DNA of 64,000 nt from an uncultured Bacteroidales bacterium (GCA_900315705.1 ONAB01000003.1:44633-108632), one strand, 5' to 3'. Shown: positions 37,485-45,985, numbered from the stretch's first letter. Notes: generated by a model from the letters alone, not told the origin. Translations and numbers: made by a program.

Positions 37485-40400
37485 ATGCGCAACGCTCGTA
37501 TTTTCGTAGAAAAAAAACCGGGTTTCGATGTCGAAGCCGTCAGTCTGAAAGAGACACTCAACCATAATTTCAATCTCAACATCCGCCACCTGCGCCAGCT
37601 GGTCGTTTACGATATATTCAACGTGGACGATATTTTGCTGGAGCGCGCCAAGGTTGGCGTATTGTCGGAGCCTGTGGTGGACAACCTGCTCGAGGAGTTC
37701 CCTCTGGAGGGGCTGACCTATCTGGCAGTGGAGTATCTGCCCGGACAGTTCGACCAACGTGCCGACAGCGCGATGCAGTGTCTCTCTTTGCTTGATCCCA
37801 AGACGGAAGTGGTCATCAAGAGTGCCAAACTCTATGTTTTCGATGCCGACCTCACGCCCGAGCAGTTCGCGCATATCAAAAAATATTGCATCAACGAGGT
37901 AGAGGCTCGCGAGAAGGATATGGGCAAGCTGGAGCTGACCGAGAATCCCGAGGTGCAGGAAGTGCCCATCGTGGAAGGGTTCACCCAATGGAGCAAAGAG
38001 CAGCTGGAGGCGTTCCGCGTCGCCCAGGGGCTGGCAATGTCATTGGAAGACATCGCCTTCATTCAAGAATATTTCAAGAATGATGAGCATCGTGACCCGA
38101 CCGACACGGAAATCAAGTTGTTGGACACCTACTGGAGTGACCACTGCCGCCACACCACCTTCGAAACCGAGTTGACGAAGATCACCTTCACGCCCTGCGG
38201 ACTACAGCATCAGTTGCAGGCTGCATACGAGCAATATCTTTCTATGCGGAAAGAGCTGTATGGCGACCGGGAAAAACCGCAGACCTTGATGGATATGGCA
38301 TCCATCAACGGCAAATACGAGCGCAAAGCAGGCCATCTGGACGATATGGAAGTTTCCGAAGAAAACAACGCCTGCAGCATCTATATCAATGTCGATGTGG
38401 ATGGCAAGATTGAGCCGTGGTTGCTGATGTACAAGAATGAAACGCACAACCATCCCACGGAAATCGAGCCTTTTGGCGGAGCTGCCACTTGTGTGGGCGG
38501 TGCCATCCGCGACCCGTTGAGCGGGCGCAGCTACGTCTATCAGGCCCTGCGCGTCACGGGCGCGGGCGACATCAACGCCCCGATGAGCGCCACTTTGGAG
38601 GGCAAACTGCCGCAGTCGGTCATTTCCAAGAACGCAGCGGCCGGCTACTCCTCCTACGGCAACCAAATCGGCCTGGCCACCACACACGTGCGTGAAATCT
38701 ATCACGACGACTACAAGGCCAAGCGTCTGGAAATCGGCGCTGTGGTGGGTGCGGCCCCGGTGAGTCACGTGCGCCGCGAGTCGCCGCAATCTGGCGACAT
38801 CATCATTATGTTCGGCGGGCGCACCGGCCGCGACGGTATCGGAGGCGCCACCGGTGCTTCCAAAGAGCACAACGAGAAGTCGCTCGACACCTGCGCCGCC
38901 GAGGTGCAGAAGGGCAACGCGCCCGAGGAGCGCAAGATCCAGCATCTCTTCCGCCGTCCTGAGGTGACGCGACTGATCAAAAAGTCCAACGACTTCGGTG
39001 CGGGCGGTGTCAGCGTCGCCATCGGCGAGTTAGCCGACGGACTGGAGATAGACCTTGACTCTGTGAGAACCAAATACAAGGGCCTCAACGGCACGGAGGT
39101 GGCCATCAGCGAATCACAGGAGCGTATGAGCGCTGTGGTGGATCCCAAAGATGTGGAAGCCTTCTTCGAATACTGCCGTCAGGAGAACATCGAAGCCAAC
39201 ATCATCGCCAAAGTCACCGACACCAACCGGCTGACAATGAAGTGGCGCGGCAAGACCATCGTGGACCTCAGCCGCGACTTCATCAACACCAACGGTGTGC
39301 GGCAAAAGACGGAAGCTATCGTCAACGCCATTCCCGACAACGTGCTGGAGGGCCAACCCGTGGCGGGCGCAACGATGCAGGAGAAGATGCTCTCTATGCT
39401 CGCCAATCCCAACGTCGCCTCCCAGAAGGGGCTAATCGAGATGTTCGACGCCACCATCGGCGCGACCACGGTGCTGATGCCCTTCGGAGGCAAACGCCAG
39501 CTGACGGAGACGCAGGCCTCCGTACAGAAGCTGCCTGTCCTGCACGGGCATACCAACACGGCCAGCGTGATGGCCTTCGGGTACAATCCCTACATCGCCC
39601 TGCGCTCGCCGTTCCACGCCGCCGTGTTCGCCATCTTGGAATCGATGTCGAAGATTGTGGCCACGGGCGCCGACTACAAGGGAATCCGTTTCACCTTCCA
39701 GGAATATTTCGAGAAGATGGGCCACGAGCCGACCCGCTGGGGCAAGCCCTGCGCCGCGATGTTAGGCTGCGTCTGGATGCTCAAGCAGTTCGACTTGGCA
39801 GCGCTGGGCGGCAAGGACTCTATGAGCGGCACCTTCAAGAACCTGCACGTGCCGCCCACCTTCGTCTCCTTCGCCATCACGACGGAAAACGCCAAGAACA
39901 TCATCTCCCCCGAATTCAAAAAAGAGGGCCATTACCTCTATTTCATACAAAACAAGATTGAAAACAACCTGCCCGACATTCAGCAGACAAAGAAAATATT
40001 TGACTTTGTACACCAGAACACGCTGAACGGAAACATTGTGGCGGCGTTCACCCCGCAATACGGCGGCATTGCCGAGGCATTAGCCAAGATGAGCTTCGGC
40101 AACGACCTCGGATTCGACATCCGCACCGACCTCAACCTGTTCGACTACGCCTACGGCAGTTTCGTGGTGGAATCGACCGTGAAACTGGATGCCGATTTCG
40201 CCATTGAGTTGGGCAAAGTGTCCAAGGAGTTCATCATCAATGGGGAAAAGATCGACAAAGAGGCTTGTCTGAAGGTATGGCGTGGCGTCTATTTCAATCT
40301 CTACCCGGACCAGGCCGACAACGAAACCCGGTCCACGGGTGCGGAGTTCGCCGTCAACAGCCAGTGCGCCCCTGTGGCCAAGTGTCCGACACCGGTAGTC

Positions 40401-41198
40401 CGTCCGAAGGTCATACTGCCCGTATTCCCGGGCACCAACTGCGACTACGACACGGCCAAGGCGTTTGAGGACGCGGGTGCCGAGCCGCGCATCTTCGTCT
40501 TCAACAACCTCAACGAGACCGAGATCAACCGCTCCATCGACGAGTTGGCGGCGGCCATCGACGAGTCGCAGATAATGGCCTTGAGCGGCGGCTTCAGCTC
40601 CGGCGACGAGCCCGACGGCAGCGGCAAGTTCATCGCCACTGTCTTGAACAATGCGAAGATCAAAGCCGCCGTGAACGGACTTTTGGCGCGCAAGGGACTG
40701 GTGTTGGGCATCTGCAACGGCTTCCAGGCCTTGGTCAAGTCGGGATTGCTGCCCTACGGACGGTTGGGTGACATCACTCCGGACTCCCCGACATTGTACC
40801 GCAACAACATCAACCGCCACATCTCGCGCATCGTGCGCACGCGTGTGGGCACCGTGGCATCGCCGTGGCTCACCTCCTTCCAGGTGGGCGACGTTCACCA
40901 GATTGCCGTCAGCCACGGAGAGGGTAAGTTCGTGGTCAACGAGCAATTGGCCAAGGAACTGTTCGAGCACGGCCAGGTAGCCTTCCAATACTGCGATGAA
41001 AACGGCAATGTGAGTATGGATCCGGTTGACAATCCCAACGGCTCCTTCTACGCCATCGAGGGCATCGTCTCGCAAGACGGACTCATCCTCGGCAAGATGG
41101 GACACAGCGAGCGCAAGGGTGAGAATCTGTACAAGAACATCGACGGCAACAAGGAACAGGACATCTTCCAAAACGCCGTCAACTACTTCCGCCAATAG
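37485..41198 (+). CDS. purL: Phosphoribosylformylglycinamidine synthase, single-chain
   Basis: 1,237 aa from the ATG at 37485; an in-frame GTG at 37404 lies upstream of the promoter element and is rejected. The large form combines the N-terminal PurS-like domain, two AIRS-like ATP domains (NHPTEIEPFGGAATCVGGAIRD near 325; FGGRTGRDGIGGA near 455) and a C-terminal glutaminase with Cys1077 (LGICNGFQ). It converts FGAR to FGAM in purine synthesis. Its stop lies inside a CCAATAG repeat tract. Confidence 0.95.
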   Translation: MRNARIFVEKKPGFDVEAVSLKETLNHNFNLNIRHLRQLVVYDIFNVDDILLERAKVGVLSEPVVDNLLEEFPLEGLTYLAVEYLPGQFDQRADSAMQCLSLLDPKTEVVIKSAKLYVFDADLTPEQFAHIKKYCINEVEAREKDMGKLELTENPEVQEVPIVEGFTQWSKEQLEAFRVAQGLAMSLEDIAFIQEYFKNDEHRDPTDTEIKLLDTYWSDHCRHTTFETELTKITFTPCGLQHQLQAAYEQYLSMRKELYGDREKPQTLMDMASINGKYERKAGHLDDMEVSEENNACSIYINVDVDGKIEPWLLMYKNETHNHPTEIEPFGGAATCVGGAIRDPLSGRSYVYQALRVTGAGDINAPMSATLEGKLPQSVISKNAAAGYSSYGNQIGLATTHVREIYHDDYKAKRLEIGAVVGAAPVSHVRRESPQSGDIIIMFGGRTGRDGIGGATGASKEHNEKSLDTCAAEVQKGNAPEERKIQHLFRRPEVTRLIKKSNDFGAGGVSVAIGELADGLEIDLDSVRTKYKGLNGTEVAISESQERMSAVVDPKDVEAFFEYCRQENIEANIIAKVTDTNRLTMKWRGKTIVDLSRDFINTNGVRQKTEAIVNAIPDNVLEGQPVAGATMQEKMLSMLANPNVASQKGLIEMFDATIGATTVLMPFGGKRQLTETQASVQKLPVLHGHTNTASVMAFGYNPYIALRSPFHAAVFAILESMSKIVATGADYKGIRFTFQEYFEKMGHEPTRWGKPCAAMLGCVWMLKQFDLAALGGKDSMSGTFKNLHVPPTFVSFAITTENAKNIISPEFKKEGHYLYFIQNKIENNLPDIQQTKKIFDFVHQNTLNGNIVAAFTPQYGGIAEALAKMSFGNDLGFDIRTDLNLFDYAYGSFVVESTVKLDADFAIELGKVSKEFIINGEKIDKEACLKVWRGVYFNLYPDQADNETRSTGAEFAVNSQCAPVAKCPTPVVRPKVILPVFPGTNCDYDTAKAFEDAGAEPRIFVFNNLNETEINRSIDELAAAIDESQIMALSGGFSSGDEPDGSGKFIATVLNNAKIKAAVNGLLARKGLVLGICNGFQALVKSGLLPYGRLGDITPDSPTLYRNNINRHISRIVRTRVGTVASPWLTSFQVGDVHQIAVSHGEGKFVVNEQLAKELFEHGQVAFQYCDENGNVSMDPVDNPNGSFYAIEGIVSQDGLILGKMGHSERKGENLYKNIDGNKEQDIFQNAVNYFRQ

Positions 41199-41260
41199 CC
41201 AACCACCAAAAACCAAAATCCAATAGCCAACAGCCAATAGCCAATAGCTAATAGCCAAAT
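41192..41260. repeat. Short tandem CCAATAGC-type repeats
   Basis: Several near-identical units (CCAATAGCC, CAATAGCCAACAG, CTAATAGCC) run from the purL stop to just before the next gene. The purL TAG is part of the first unit. Such tracts are frequent between Bacteroidota genes and expand by slippage. Confidence 0.7.
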
Positions 41261-41273
41261 TCAACGACGCCTT

Positions 41274-41930
41274 ATGGAAAAAACAGAGCTCACGGTTGCC
41301 GACATCCACGCCGCCGCCCAGCCTTCGGAGGCTTTCTCTCTGATCTTGAAAGAGAAGGAGGGCGAGCGTTATGTGCCCGTCATCATCGGGATGAGCGAGG
41401 CGCGTGCCATCTTGGTGGAATTGAACCAGTCGCCCACCCACCGGCCGCTGACGCACGAGTTGTTTGTCTCCTTGGCCGACCATTACGGCAGTCTGTTGGT
41501 GGAGGTCAACATAGTGCACTACGAAAACGGCGTCTATTTTGCCGATATGGTGATGATTGGCAGCGACAACAAGGTCTTCCATTTGGACGCACGCCCGTCG
41601 GATGCCATCGCGTTGGCGTTGAAATTCAACGCCCCCTTCTTTATGGACACCGCCATCTTCGAAGCCAACTGTATGGTGGACAAAAAGCGCGAGGAGGAAG
41701 ATGAAGAGGGGGATGATGATAATCTTTTCAGCGAATACAATGAGTTGGCGGACGCGCTTGAAGAAGCGGGTGGCGAGCCTTTGCCGGAGGCCTTCATCGA
41801 CTCCAAGTTGAAAGAGATGAGCGAAGAAGAGCTCCAATCCTTATTGGACGGGGCGGTGGAGAGCGAGGATTTCGAGTTGGCGGAAAAGATTCGGCAGGAG
41901 CTGGAGCGGCGTGGTTCTCATCCCCGTTAG
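41274..41930 (+). CDS. Bifunctional-nuclease-domain protein with UVR motif
   Basis: 218 aa. Residues ~1-135 form a DUF151/bifunctional nuclease domain (FSLILKEKEGERYVPVIIGMSEARAI ... HLDARPSDAIALALKFNAP). An acidic linker (EEEDEEGDDD) follows, then a C-terminal UVR motif (LQSLLDGAVESEDFELAEKIRQELERR), which mediates protein contacts in UvrB/UvrC. Nuclease activity is known for plant and some bacterial relatives; the role here is unproven. The last codons and the stop come from the first REP-like hairpin. Confidence 0.85.
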   Translation: MEKTELTVADIHAAAQPSEAFSLILKEKEGERYVPVIIGMSEARAILVELNQSPTHRPLTHELFVSLADHYGSLLVEVNIVHYENGVYFADMVMIGSDNKVFHLDARPSDAIALALKFNAPFFMDTAIFEANCMVDKKREEEDEEGDDDNLFSEYNELADALEEAGGEPLPEAFIDSKLKEMSEEELQSLLDGAVESEDFELAEKIRQELERRGSHPR

Positions 41931-42099
41931 GGGATTCATATCTGTAGCCAAGGAACGATCCCGACCTGCCACAACCCCGTTAGGGGTTACATATCAATAT
42001 GTTACAATCCAATAAATGTTTTTAATGAATCCCCTATCGGGGATTTCGGAACTCGCGTGGGCACCCGTTTTCTACAGAGATGTGTCCCCTAACGGGGAC
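41922..42099. repeat. Four REP-like hairpins at ~55-base spacing
   Basis: CCCC-N4-GGGG stems at 41922-41933, 41973-41988, 42028-42045 and 42084-42099, with loops GTTA, GTTA, TATC and TAAC. Cores are 53, 56 and 55 bases apart. The first two and the last read in opposite orientations: CATATCTGTAG follows the first, and its near-complement precedes the last. A fifth copy is at 52697. They resemble dispersed REP elements of Bacteroidota. Confidence 0.75.
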
Positions 42100-42105
42100 G
42101 GGCGG

Positions 42106-42185
42106 AAGGTGCTGCCGCCACACATATCGCGTACGTGGAGACCAAGGCGGGAATCAGCGATGTGAAGTTTGTGGTGGTATCTTGA
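42106..42185 (+). pseudogene. Orphan T9SS CTD fragment 1
   Basis: Reads AYVETKAGISDVKFVVVS then stop, the terminal strand of a Por-type CTD without the rest of the gene. Bases 42127-42176 are identical to 43059-43108. It lies directly after the REP cluster and overlaps the 3' end of the ORF6N gene on the other strand. Confidence 0.7.
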
Positions 42186-42789
42186 ATCCTATCGGGTTTT
42201 CCGGTTCCGTCTTCTTCTCGCGCAGCTGGTCAAGTGCATCGTTAATGACCTCAATTTGCAAGGCGACCTCGCTGTTGAATTGCGACTGTAGCTGGTTGAT
42301 GTCGTTCTGGTCGTGCAAAATCTCCTCAACGTGCGCGTTCAGTTGGTCAACTTTGTGGGAGAGCTGCTCGATTTTCAGGTCGTATGAGAGCATTGAAGAA
42401 AGTGCCTGCCGCATTGCAATGAACGCACGCGTTACCATCACACTCATCTGTACAGCACTTGGACTCCGAAGCACGGAGGCGAGCATCACCGCCCCGTGTT
42501 CAGTGAAGGCGTATGGGGTCGCTTTCTTTGGTCTCTTCTCAGGGTATGTCATCACAAATTGTGATGACATACTATATTTTTTCAAAAGAGCATTCCATTC
42601 TTCTTCGGTTAGTTTGAACATAAAATCCTGAGGAAAGCGGTCTATATTTCGCTTTACTGCTTGGTTCAAAGATCGGGTTTCCACTCCGTAAATGGCTGCC
42701 AAATCGTAATCTAACATAACTTTGACATCTCTTATGTCGTAGATGATGTCTTGGATGGAGTTGCCTGAGGGTAGAATATTGTCTTTCAT
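42154..42789 (-). CDS. ORF6N domain protein
   Basis: 211 aa from the ATG at 42789; a TTG at 42819 falls in the promoter. The N-terminal ORF6N domain is clear (IQDIIYDIRDVKVMLDYDLAAIYGVETRSLNQAVKRNIDRFPQDFMFKLT and YAFTEHGAVMLASVLRS). A C-terminal ~65-residue predicted coiled coil (LSHKVDQLNAHVEEILHDQNDINQL) follows. ORF6N proteins are DNA-binding and common in phages and genomic islands. The last codons (PPQTSHR) are antisense to a T9SS CTD fragment, so the original C-terminus may have been replaced. Confidence 0.88.
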   Translation of the reverse strand: MKDNILPSGNSIQDIIYDIRDVKVMLDYDLAAIYGVETRSLNQAVKRNIDRFPQDFMFKLTEEEWNALLKKYSMSSQFVMTYPEKRPKKATPYAFTEHGAVMLASVLRSPSAVQMSVMVTRAFIAMRQALSSMLSYDLKIEQLSHKVDQLNAHVEEILHDQNDINQLQSQFNSEVALQIEVINDALDQLREKKTEPENPIGFKIPPQTSHR

Positions 42790-42816
42790 CTTTAATTCAT
42801 TATTATTTTTTATCTG

Positions 42817-42824
42817 CAAAATTA
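42817..42824 (-). promoter_or_regulatory. Promoter -7 element of the ORF6N gene
   Basis: TAATTTTG on the minus strand, 28 bases before the ATG. Confidence 0.4.
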
Positions 42825-42994
42825 CAAAATCAAAACAAACAAATCAAGAGCAAATGCTATTTAATTCGTTAAAAATCAAAATGATAAAAATGACATTTTT
42901 CAATATAAAAGTTGCCGTTTTTGTAAAGAAAGTTGCAAATTGCAGAAAATGCACAAGACCTCACTTGTCCACGACACTGGTGTGCCATCTGTAA

Positions 42995-43120
42995 TTTTGG
43001 AAGATTTTGGACGTATGGGTGCATTTTCTGTTCGCCCCATACCCTACCGGCACCTACCTCGCGTACGTGGAGACCAAGGCGGGAATCAGCGATGTGAAGT
43101 TTGTGGTGTGGAAGAATTAA
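42995..43120 (+). pseudogene. Orphan T9SS CTD fragment 2
   Basis: The open stretch ends APYPTGTYLAYVETKAGISD then VKFVVWKN and stop, the last 30 residues of a type A CTD. No upstream cargo gene is attached: the frame is closed at 42992. The stop is followed by GAATGAAG, like the tails of the other CTD ends. It contains the second copy of the 50-base repeat that flanks the ORF6N gene. Confidence 0.75.
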
Positions 43121-43159
43121 GAATGAAGAAAAATGAAACGATGAAAAACGAAGGATGCC

Positions 43160-43190
43160 TTGGAGGAGAATGGAATAAAATGTATTTTTG
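43160..43190 (+). promoter_or_regulatory. Near-consensus promoter of the candidate small RNA
   Basis: TTG (43160-43162), 20-base spacer, then TATTTTTG (43183-43190). Box sequences and spacing both fit the Bacteroidota consensus, and the predicted start is near 43197. Confidence 0.6.
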
Positions 43191-43196
43191 CCGTGT

Positions 43197-43284
43197 TGAT
43201 AAAGGGAGTGTCTTTATCGTAAAATTGCCAATGCGTGCAGTCCTGGCAATTCCAAGAAACAGCCCGATTTATTCGGGCTTTTTT
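43197..43284 (+). ncRNA. Candidate ~88-nt structured small RNA
   Basis: Between a near-consensus promoter and an intrinsic terminator lie three perfect hairpins: GATAAAG/CTTTATC (43198-43218), AATTGCCA/TGGCAATT (43223-43251) and AGCCCGA/TCGGGCT (43261-43279), the last followed by six T. I do not recognise the family. It lies 200 bases upstream of the T9SS cargo gene and could instead be a leader attenuator for it. Confidence 0.5.
43261..43284 (+). terminator. Rho-independent terminator of the candidate small RNA
   Basis: 7-bp GC-rich stem AGCCCGA/TCGGGCT, 5-base loop and six T. Confidence 0.8.
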
Positions 43285-43461
43285 CTTAGGTCGAAGGCTG
43301 TCGGCAAAAATGGCCACTTTCCCTTTGCTTTTCCAAGATCCCCCTTCCCAACCCGCGCAATCCTTGGAGAAAAAAATCATTTTCCGTGCAACATTTTTCC
43401 GGCGAATTCGTCTTGTAATATGGATAATGTTTAAAATCGCGAATATGACAAACCGTCTTTA

Positions 43462-43470
43462 CCCCCCCCC
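43462..43470 (+). repeat. Poly-C tract upstream of the T9SS cargo gene
   Basis: Nine C residues between an upstream ATG (43445) and the GTG start (43486). With nine C the upstream ATG frame stops at 43487; one added C would join it to the cargo frame. Confidence 0.6.
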
Positions 43471-43485
43471 TATTTTACTAATACA

Positions 43486-45552
43486 GTGAGGTTTACAACA
43501 TTTTTACTATCAGCCCTATTTTTCCTTCTTGCCAGCACATCCGCTTCCGCCCAAGGCGAGTGGAAATGGGCGCATTATTGGAGCGGTGGCGACGGGTCAT
43601 ACTCCAACTATTACAACAAGATTACAAATATTGCTTTTGATGACGATGGCAATATGTACGTGTATGGGTCAATGGGAGGGTATGCGGAGTTTGACGGATC
43701 GGCTATTCGTTTTACCTCAAGCGCACAAGTACTTAATCGAAATAACCGCACAATTCTTTTGACCAAGTTCGACACTACCGGCAATATGCTTTGGTACAAA
43801 GTCGTAAAAAACAGCAGCGATATGACAGCTCCCAAATGGATGGAGGTTAGGAATGGTCATGTTTTTATATCAGGAAATACCGAGCTGGAGTATGTGGATT
43901 GGAATTGGAACAATGTTTGGCTGTACTACTTGGACACACTGATACGGGGTGCCGATGTCCACGAAATTCCTGTTGAAAACAGGAGACCTCCTTTCCAAAC
44001 TGGCCGCTGGACCTTTTTCACCACCTTAGATTTAGACGGGAACGTCCTGGACCATCATTTTGTCGAATCTTTTTCCAGACAATGGATTCATCAAGGTAAT
44101 GAGCTTATCAGACATCAAGATCAGTTGTCTACGGGATTTGCCCCGACACCTGTGCATAAAGACAACCAAGGTAACATTTACGTTTACACACCGATACAAT
44201 ACCAAGGTGTTGAAAGTGATTCCCTAACCTTGGTTGTTGACGGAGACTCCAATAAAACATTCAACCTGTTCCTTCCAGGAAATGCAGATCCGGACAATCA
44301 TTTGTCTTATATAAACAATGCTGCGTTATATAAATTTTCTCCCTCCGGAGAATTGTTATCATACAAACTGTTGGTAGATCATACTGACGGTATGGGTTCT
44401 GTATATCAATTCAATGGGGATAGCGTCAACAAATACTTTACAGTTTTTTTACAGGGTATGACATTTGATGAGGAAGACAATATGTATTTAAGTGGATTTG
44501 TCCGATTACAAGAGTATGTGGATGAAGGAGGGGTACTTCACGGAAGCGAACTTCACAATTACCCAGTACATATATGGTGGGACAACACTCATTATTCCAC
44601 GATACAAGATGCTTCATCCACTCTTTATTGCAATTTTGTCATCAAATACAACACTAATGGAGATATACTGTGGGATAATCAAATTTATACAAGAGGCTAC
44701 AACTACGACTATGCCAATGCCGTATGGAATGGTTGTTCTTACCTTGACAATTCCCTATATATTCTAGGGACTGGTAATTACAGATTAAGCGGGGGGGCTC
44801 TTGTGTATTTCGACACGGAAGAGGATTCTTTACAGCGTTTTCAAGGTTCCCCATCGGATATCGGTTTTTTTGTCCGGTATAATGCGACGACAGGAGAATA
44901 TGTTAACCACGGGATTGTTCCTGCCACACAATCTTTTTCAGGGCAGCTTCCTGCCGTGATAAACAATCGAATTATCGCATATTCAAGTGTGGATTATCAG
45001 CATAGATTCATCAACGAATGGTGTACAAATGGCGTATATATCAAAACAGACACGATTTTTTCCTCACAAGGATTAGGACCAACATCTCTTATAGTGAATG
45101 AGAATGGATATTTACTGGTGTCTATGACAGCAACCTCGCCTGTGACTTTTGACGATAACATATCCGTTAATTGTTCCTCAACACATTCGAGCGCTGTTTT
45201 CGCCTTGTACCACGACCCGGAGTTTGCCACGCCATTTGTTTCCGACGACTCGGTGGGCATTGAGGATTACCTTGACAGGCGCGAAAGCGACATCTATATC
45301 TCTCCTAACCCCACGAGCGGTCCGACCTTTGTGTGCGGCTATATGTACGGTTACACGGGCATCGAACTATATGACCTACAAGGGCATAAAATCGCGGATC
45401 TGGTAGGGACGATGTGCACATCGTCCCTACAACCGGTGCCCTCGTCATCTCTCCCCGCATTCGACCTCTCCCCGTACCCCGCCGGCACCTACCTCGTGAA
45501 AATCAACTTCAACCGGGGCGTGAGCGTGACGCGGAAGGTGGTGAAGAATTAA
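43486..45552 (+). CDS. T9SS-secreted protein with SBBP-like repeats and type A sorting domain
   Basis: 688 aa. The start is GTG: MRFTTFLLSALFFLLASTSA then SAQ is a clear signal peptide and no in-frame ATG precedes it. The body carries repeats such as ITNIAFDDDGNMYVYGSMGG and MTFDEEDNMYLSGFV, typical of SBBP/beta-propeller surface proteins. The C-terminal CTD (IYISPNPTSGPTFV ... GIELYDLQGHKIADL ... LSPYPAGTYLVKINFNRGVS) is interrupted in frame by a 28-base perfect palindrome that adds roughly 20 residues. It ends VVKN followed by TTAAGAA repeats. Function beyond surface exposure is unknown. Confidence 0.85.
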   Translation: MRFTTFLLSALFFLLASTSASAQGEWKWAHYWSGGDGSYSNYYNKITNIAFDDDGNMYVYGSMGGYAEFDGSAIRFTSSAQVLNRNNRTILLTKFDTTGNMLWYKVVKNSSDMTAPKWMEVRNGHVFISGNTELEYVDWNWNNVWLYYLDTLIRGADVHEIPVENRRPPFQTGRWTFFTTLDLDGNVLDHHFVESFSRQWIHQGNELIRHQDQLSTGFAPTPVHKDNQGNIYVYTPIQYQGVESDSLTLVVDGDSNKTFNLFLPGNADPDNHLSYINNAALYKFSPSGELLSYKLLVDHTDGMGSVYQFNGDSVNKYFTVFLQGMTFDEEDNMYLSGFVRLQEYVDEGGVLHGSELHNYPVHIWWDNTHYSTIQDASSTLYCNFVIKYNTNGDILWDNQIYTRGYNYDYANAVWNGCSYLDNSLYILGTGNYRLSGGALVYFDTEEDSLQRFQGSPSDIGFFVRYNATTGEYVNHGIVPATQSFSGQLPAVINNRIIAYSSVDYQHRFINEWCTNGVYIKTDTIFSSQGLGPTSLIVNENGYLLVSMTATSPVTFDDNISVNCSSTHSSAVFALYHDPEFATPFVSDDSVGIEDYLDRRESDIYISPNPTSGPTFVCGYMYGYTGIELYDLQGHKIADLVGTMCTSSLQPVPSSSLPAFDLSPYPAGTYLVKINFNRGVSVTRKVVKN
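45403..45430. repeat. 28-bp perfect palindrome inside the CTD coding sequence
   Basis: Starts GTAGGGACGATG and ends with its exact complement. It lies between the DLQGHKIADL and FDLSPYPAGTYL parts of the CTD and is translated as part of VGTMCTSSLQ. It looks like a dispersed repeat inserted in frame. Confidence 0.8.
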
Positions 45553-45582
45553 GAATTAAGAATTAAGAATTAAAAATGAAGA
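45548..45582. repeat. TTAAGAA tandem repeat after the CTD stop
   Basis: Four units of AATTAAG-type sequence begin at the stop codon of the T9SS gene. The same tail follows the CTD fragment at 46188 and, shorter, the one at 43118. Confidence 0.7.
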
Positions 45583-45594
45583 AGGACGAATGTA

Positions 45595-45628
45595 GAATAA
45601 AGGGCAACCGAGAGGGCGTCCTTTATTC
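45595..45628. terminator. Possible bidirectional terminator
   Basis: A perfect 9-bp stem GAATAAAGG/CCTTTATTC with a 16-base loop lies between two convergent genes (T9SS cargo and higA). There are no long T-runs. Confidence 0.4.
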
Positions 45629-45646
45629 GACTTATGAGGGACAATA

Positions 45647-45985
45647 CTAAAGGATTGATGCCACCTTGTTGACAAGATGTGGCTCGCGTCGGGTGCGCTG
45701 CTGCTCTTCCACCTCTCGCTGGGCAATGACAAGGCAGTCGTGCTCGTAGCCGTACTGCAGGCGCATCCAGAAATCGTATGGTATGCCCAATTCCTTCTCC
45801 AATGCCATCGCCACTGCGGTGGTGAAACTGCGCTTGCCCTTGATCAGTTCGTTCAGATGGCTTGGCTGGATGCCTATAGCCTTGGCCAGATCCTTTTGCT
45901 TGATGCCGCGCTCTTTCAGTTCCTCGGCAAGGGTTTCCCCGGGATGGACCGCCCGGAAACCTGTGATTCTGCTATCGTTGTCCAT
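45647..45985 (-). CDS. higA: HigA-family antitoxin, orphaned
   Basis: 112 aa. The HigA start motif HPGETLAEELKERGIKQKDLAKAI and HTH (IGIQPSHLNELIKGKRSFT) are followed by the family's LEKELGIPYDFWMRLQYGYE. It would repress its operon and neutralise HigB. The toxin gene that should precede it is reduced to 25 codons ending inside the higA start. The module is bracketed by two copies of a T9SS CTD 3' end. Confidence 0.9.
   Translation of the reverse strand: MDNDSRITGFRAVHPGETLAEELKERGIKQKDLAKAIGIQPSHLNELIKGKRSFTTAVAMALEKELGIPYDFWMRLQYGYEHDCLVIAQREVEEQQRTRREPHLVNKVASIL

Noticed and set aside
40080-41837. 585-codon frame antisense to purL and the nuclease-family gene
   Set aside because: Shadow of two clear genes. 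Its AISYWLLAVGYW stretch is only the translated CCAATAG repeat.
41922-42099. Regular ~55-base spacing considered as a CRISPR array
   Set aside because: Repeat cores are only 12-18 bases, alternate in orientation, and differ in loop sequence; this fits REP elements better.
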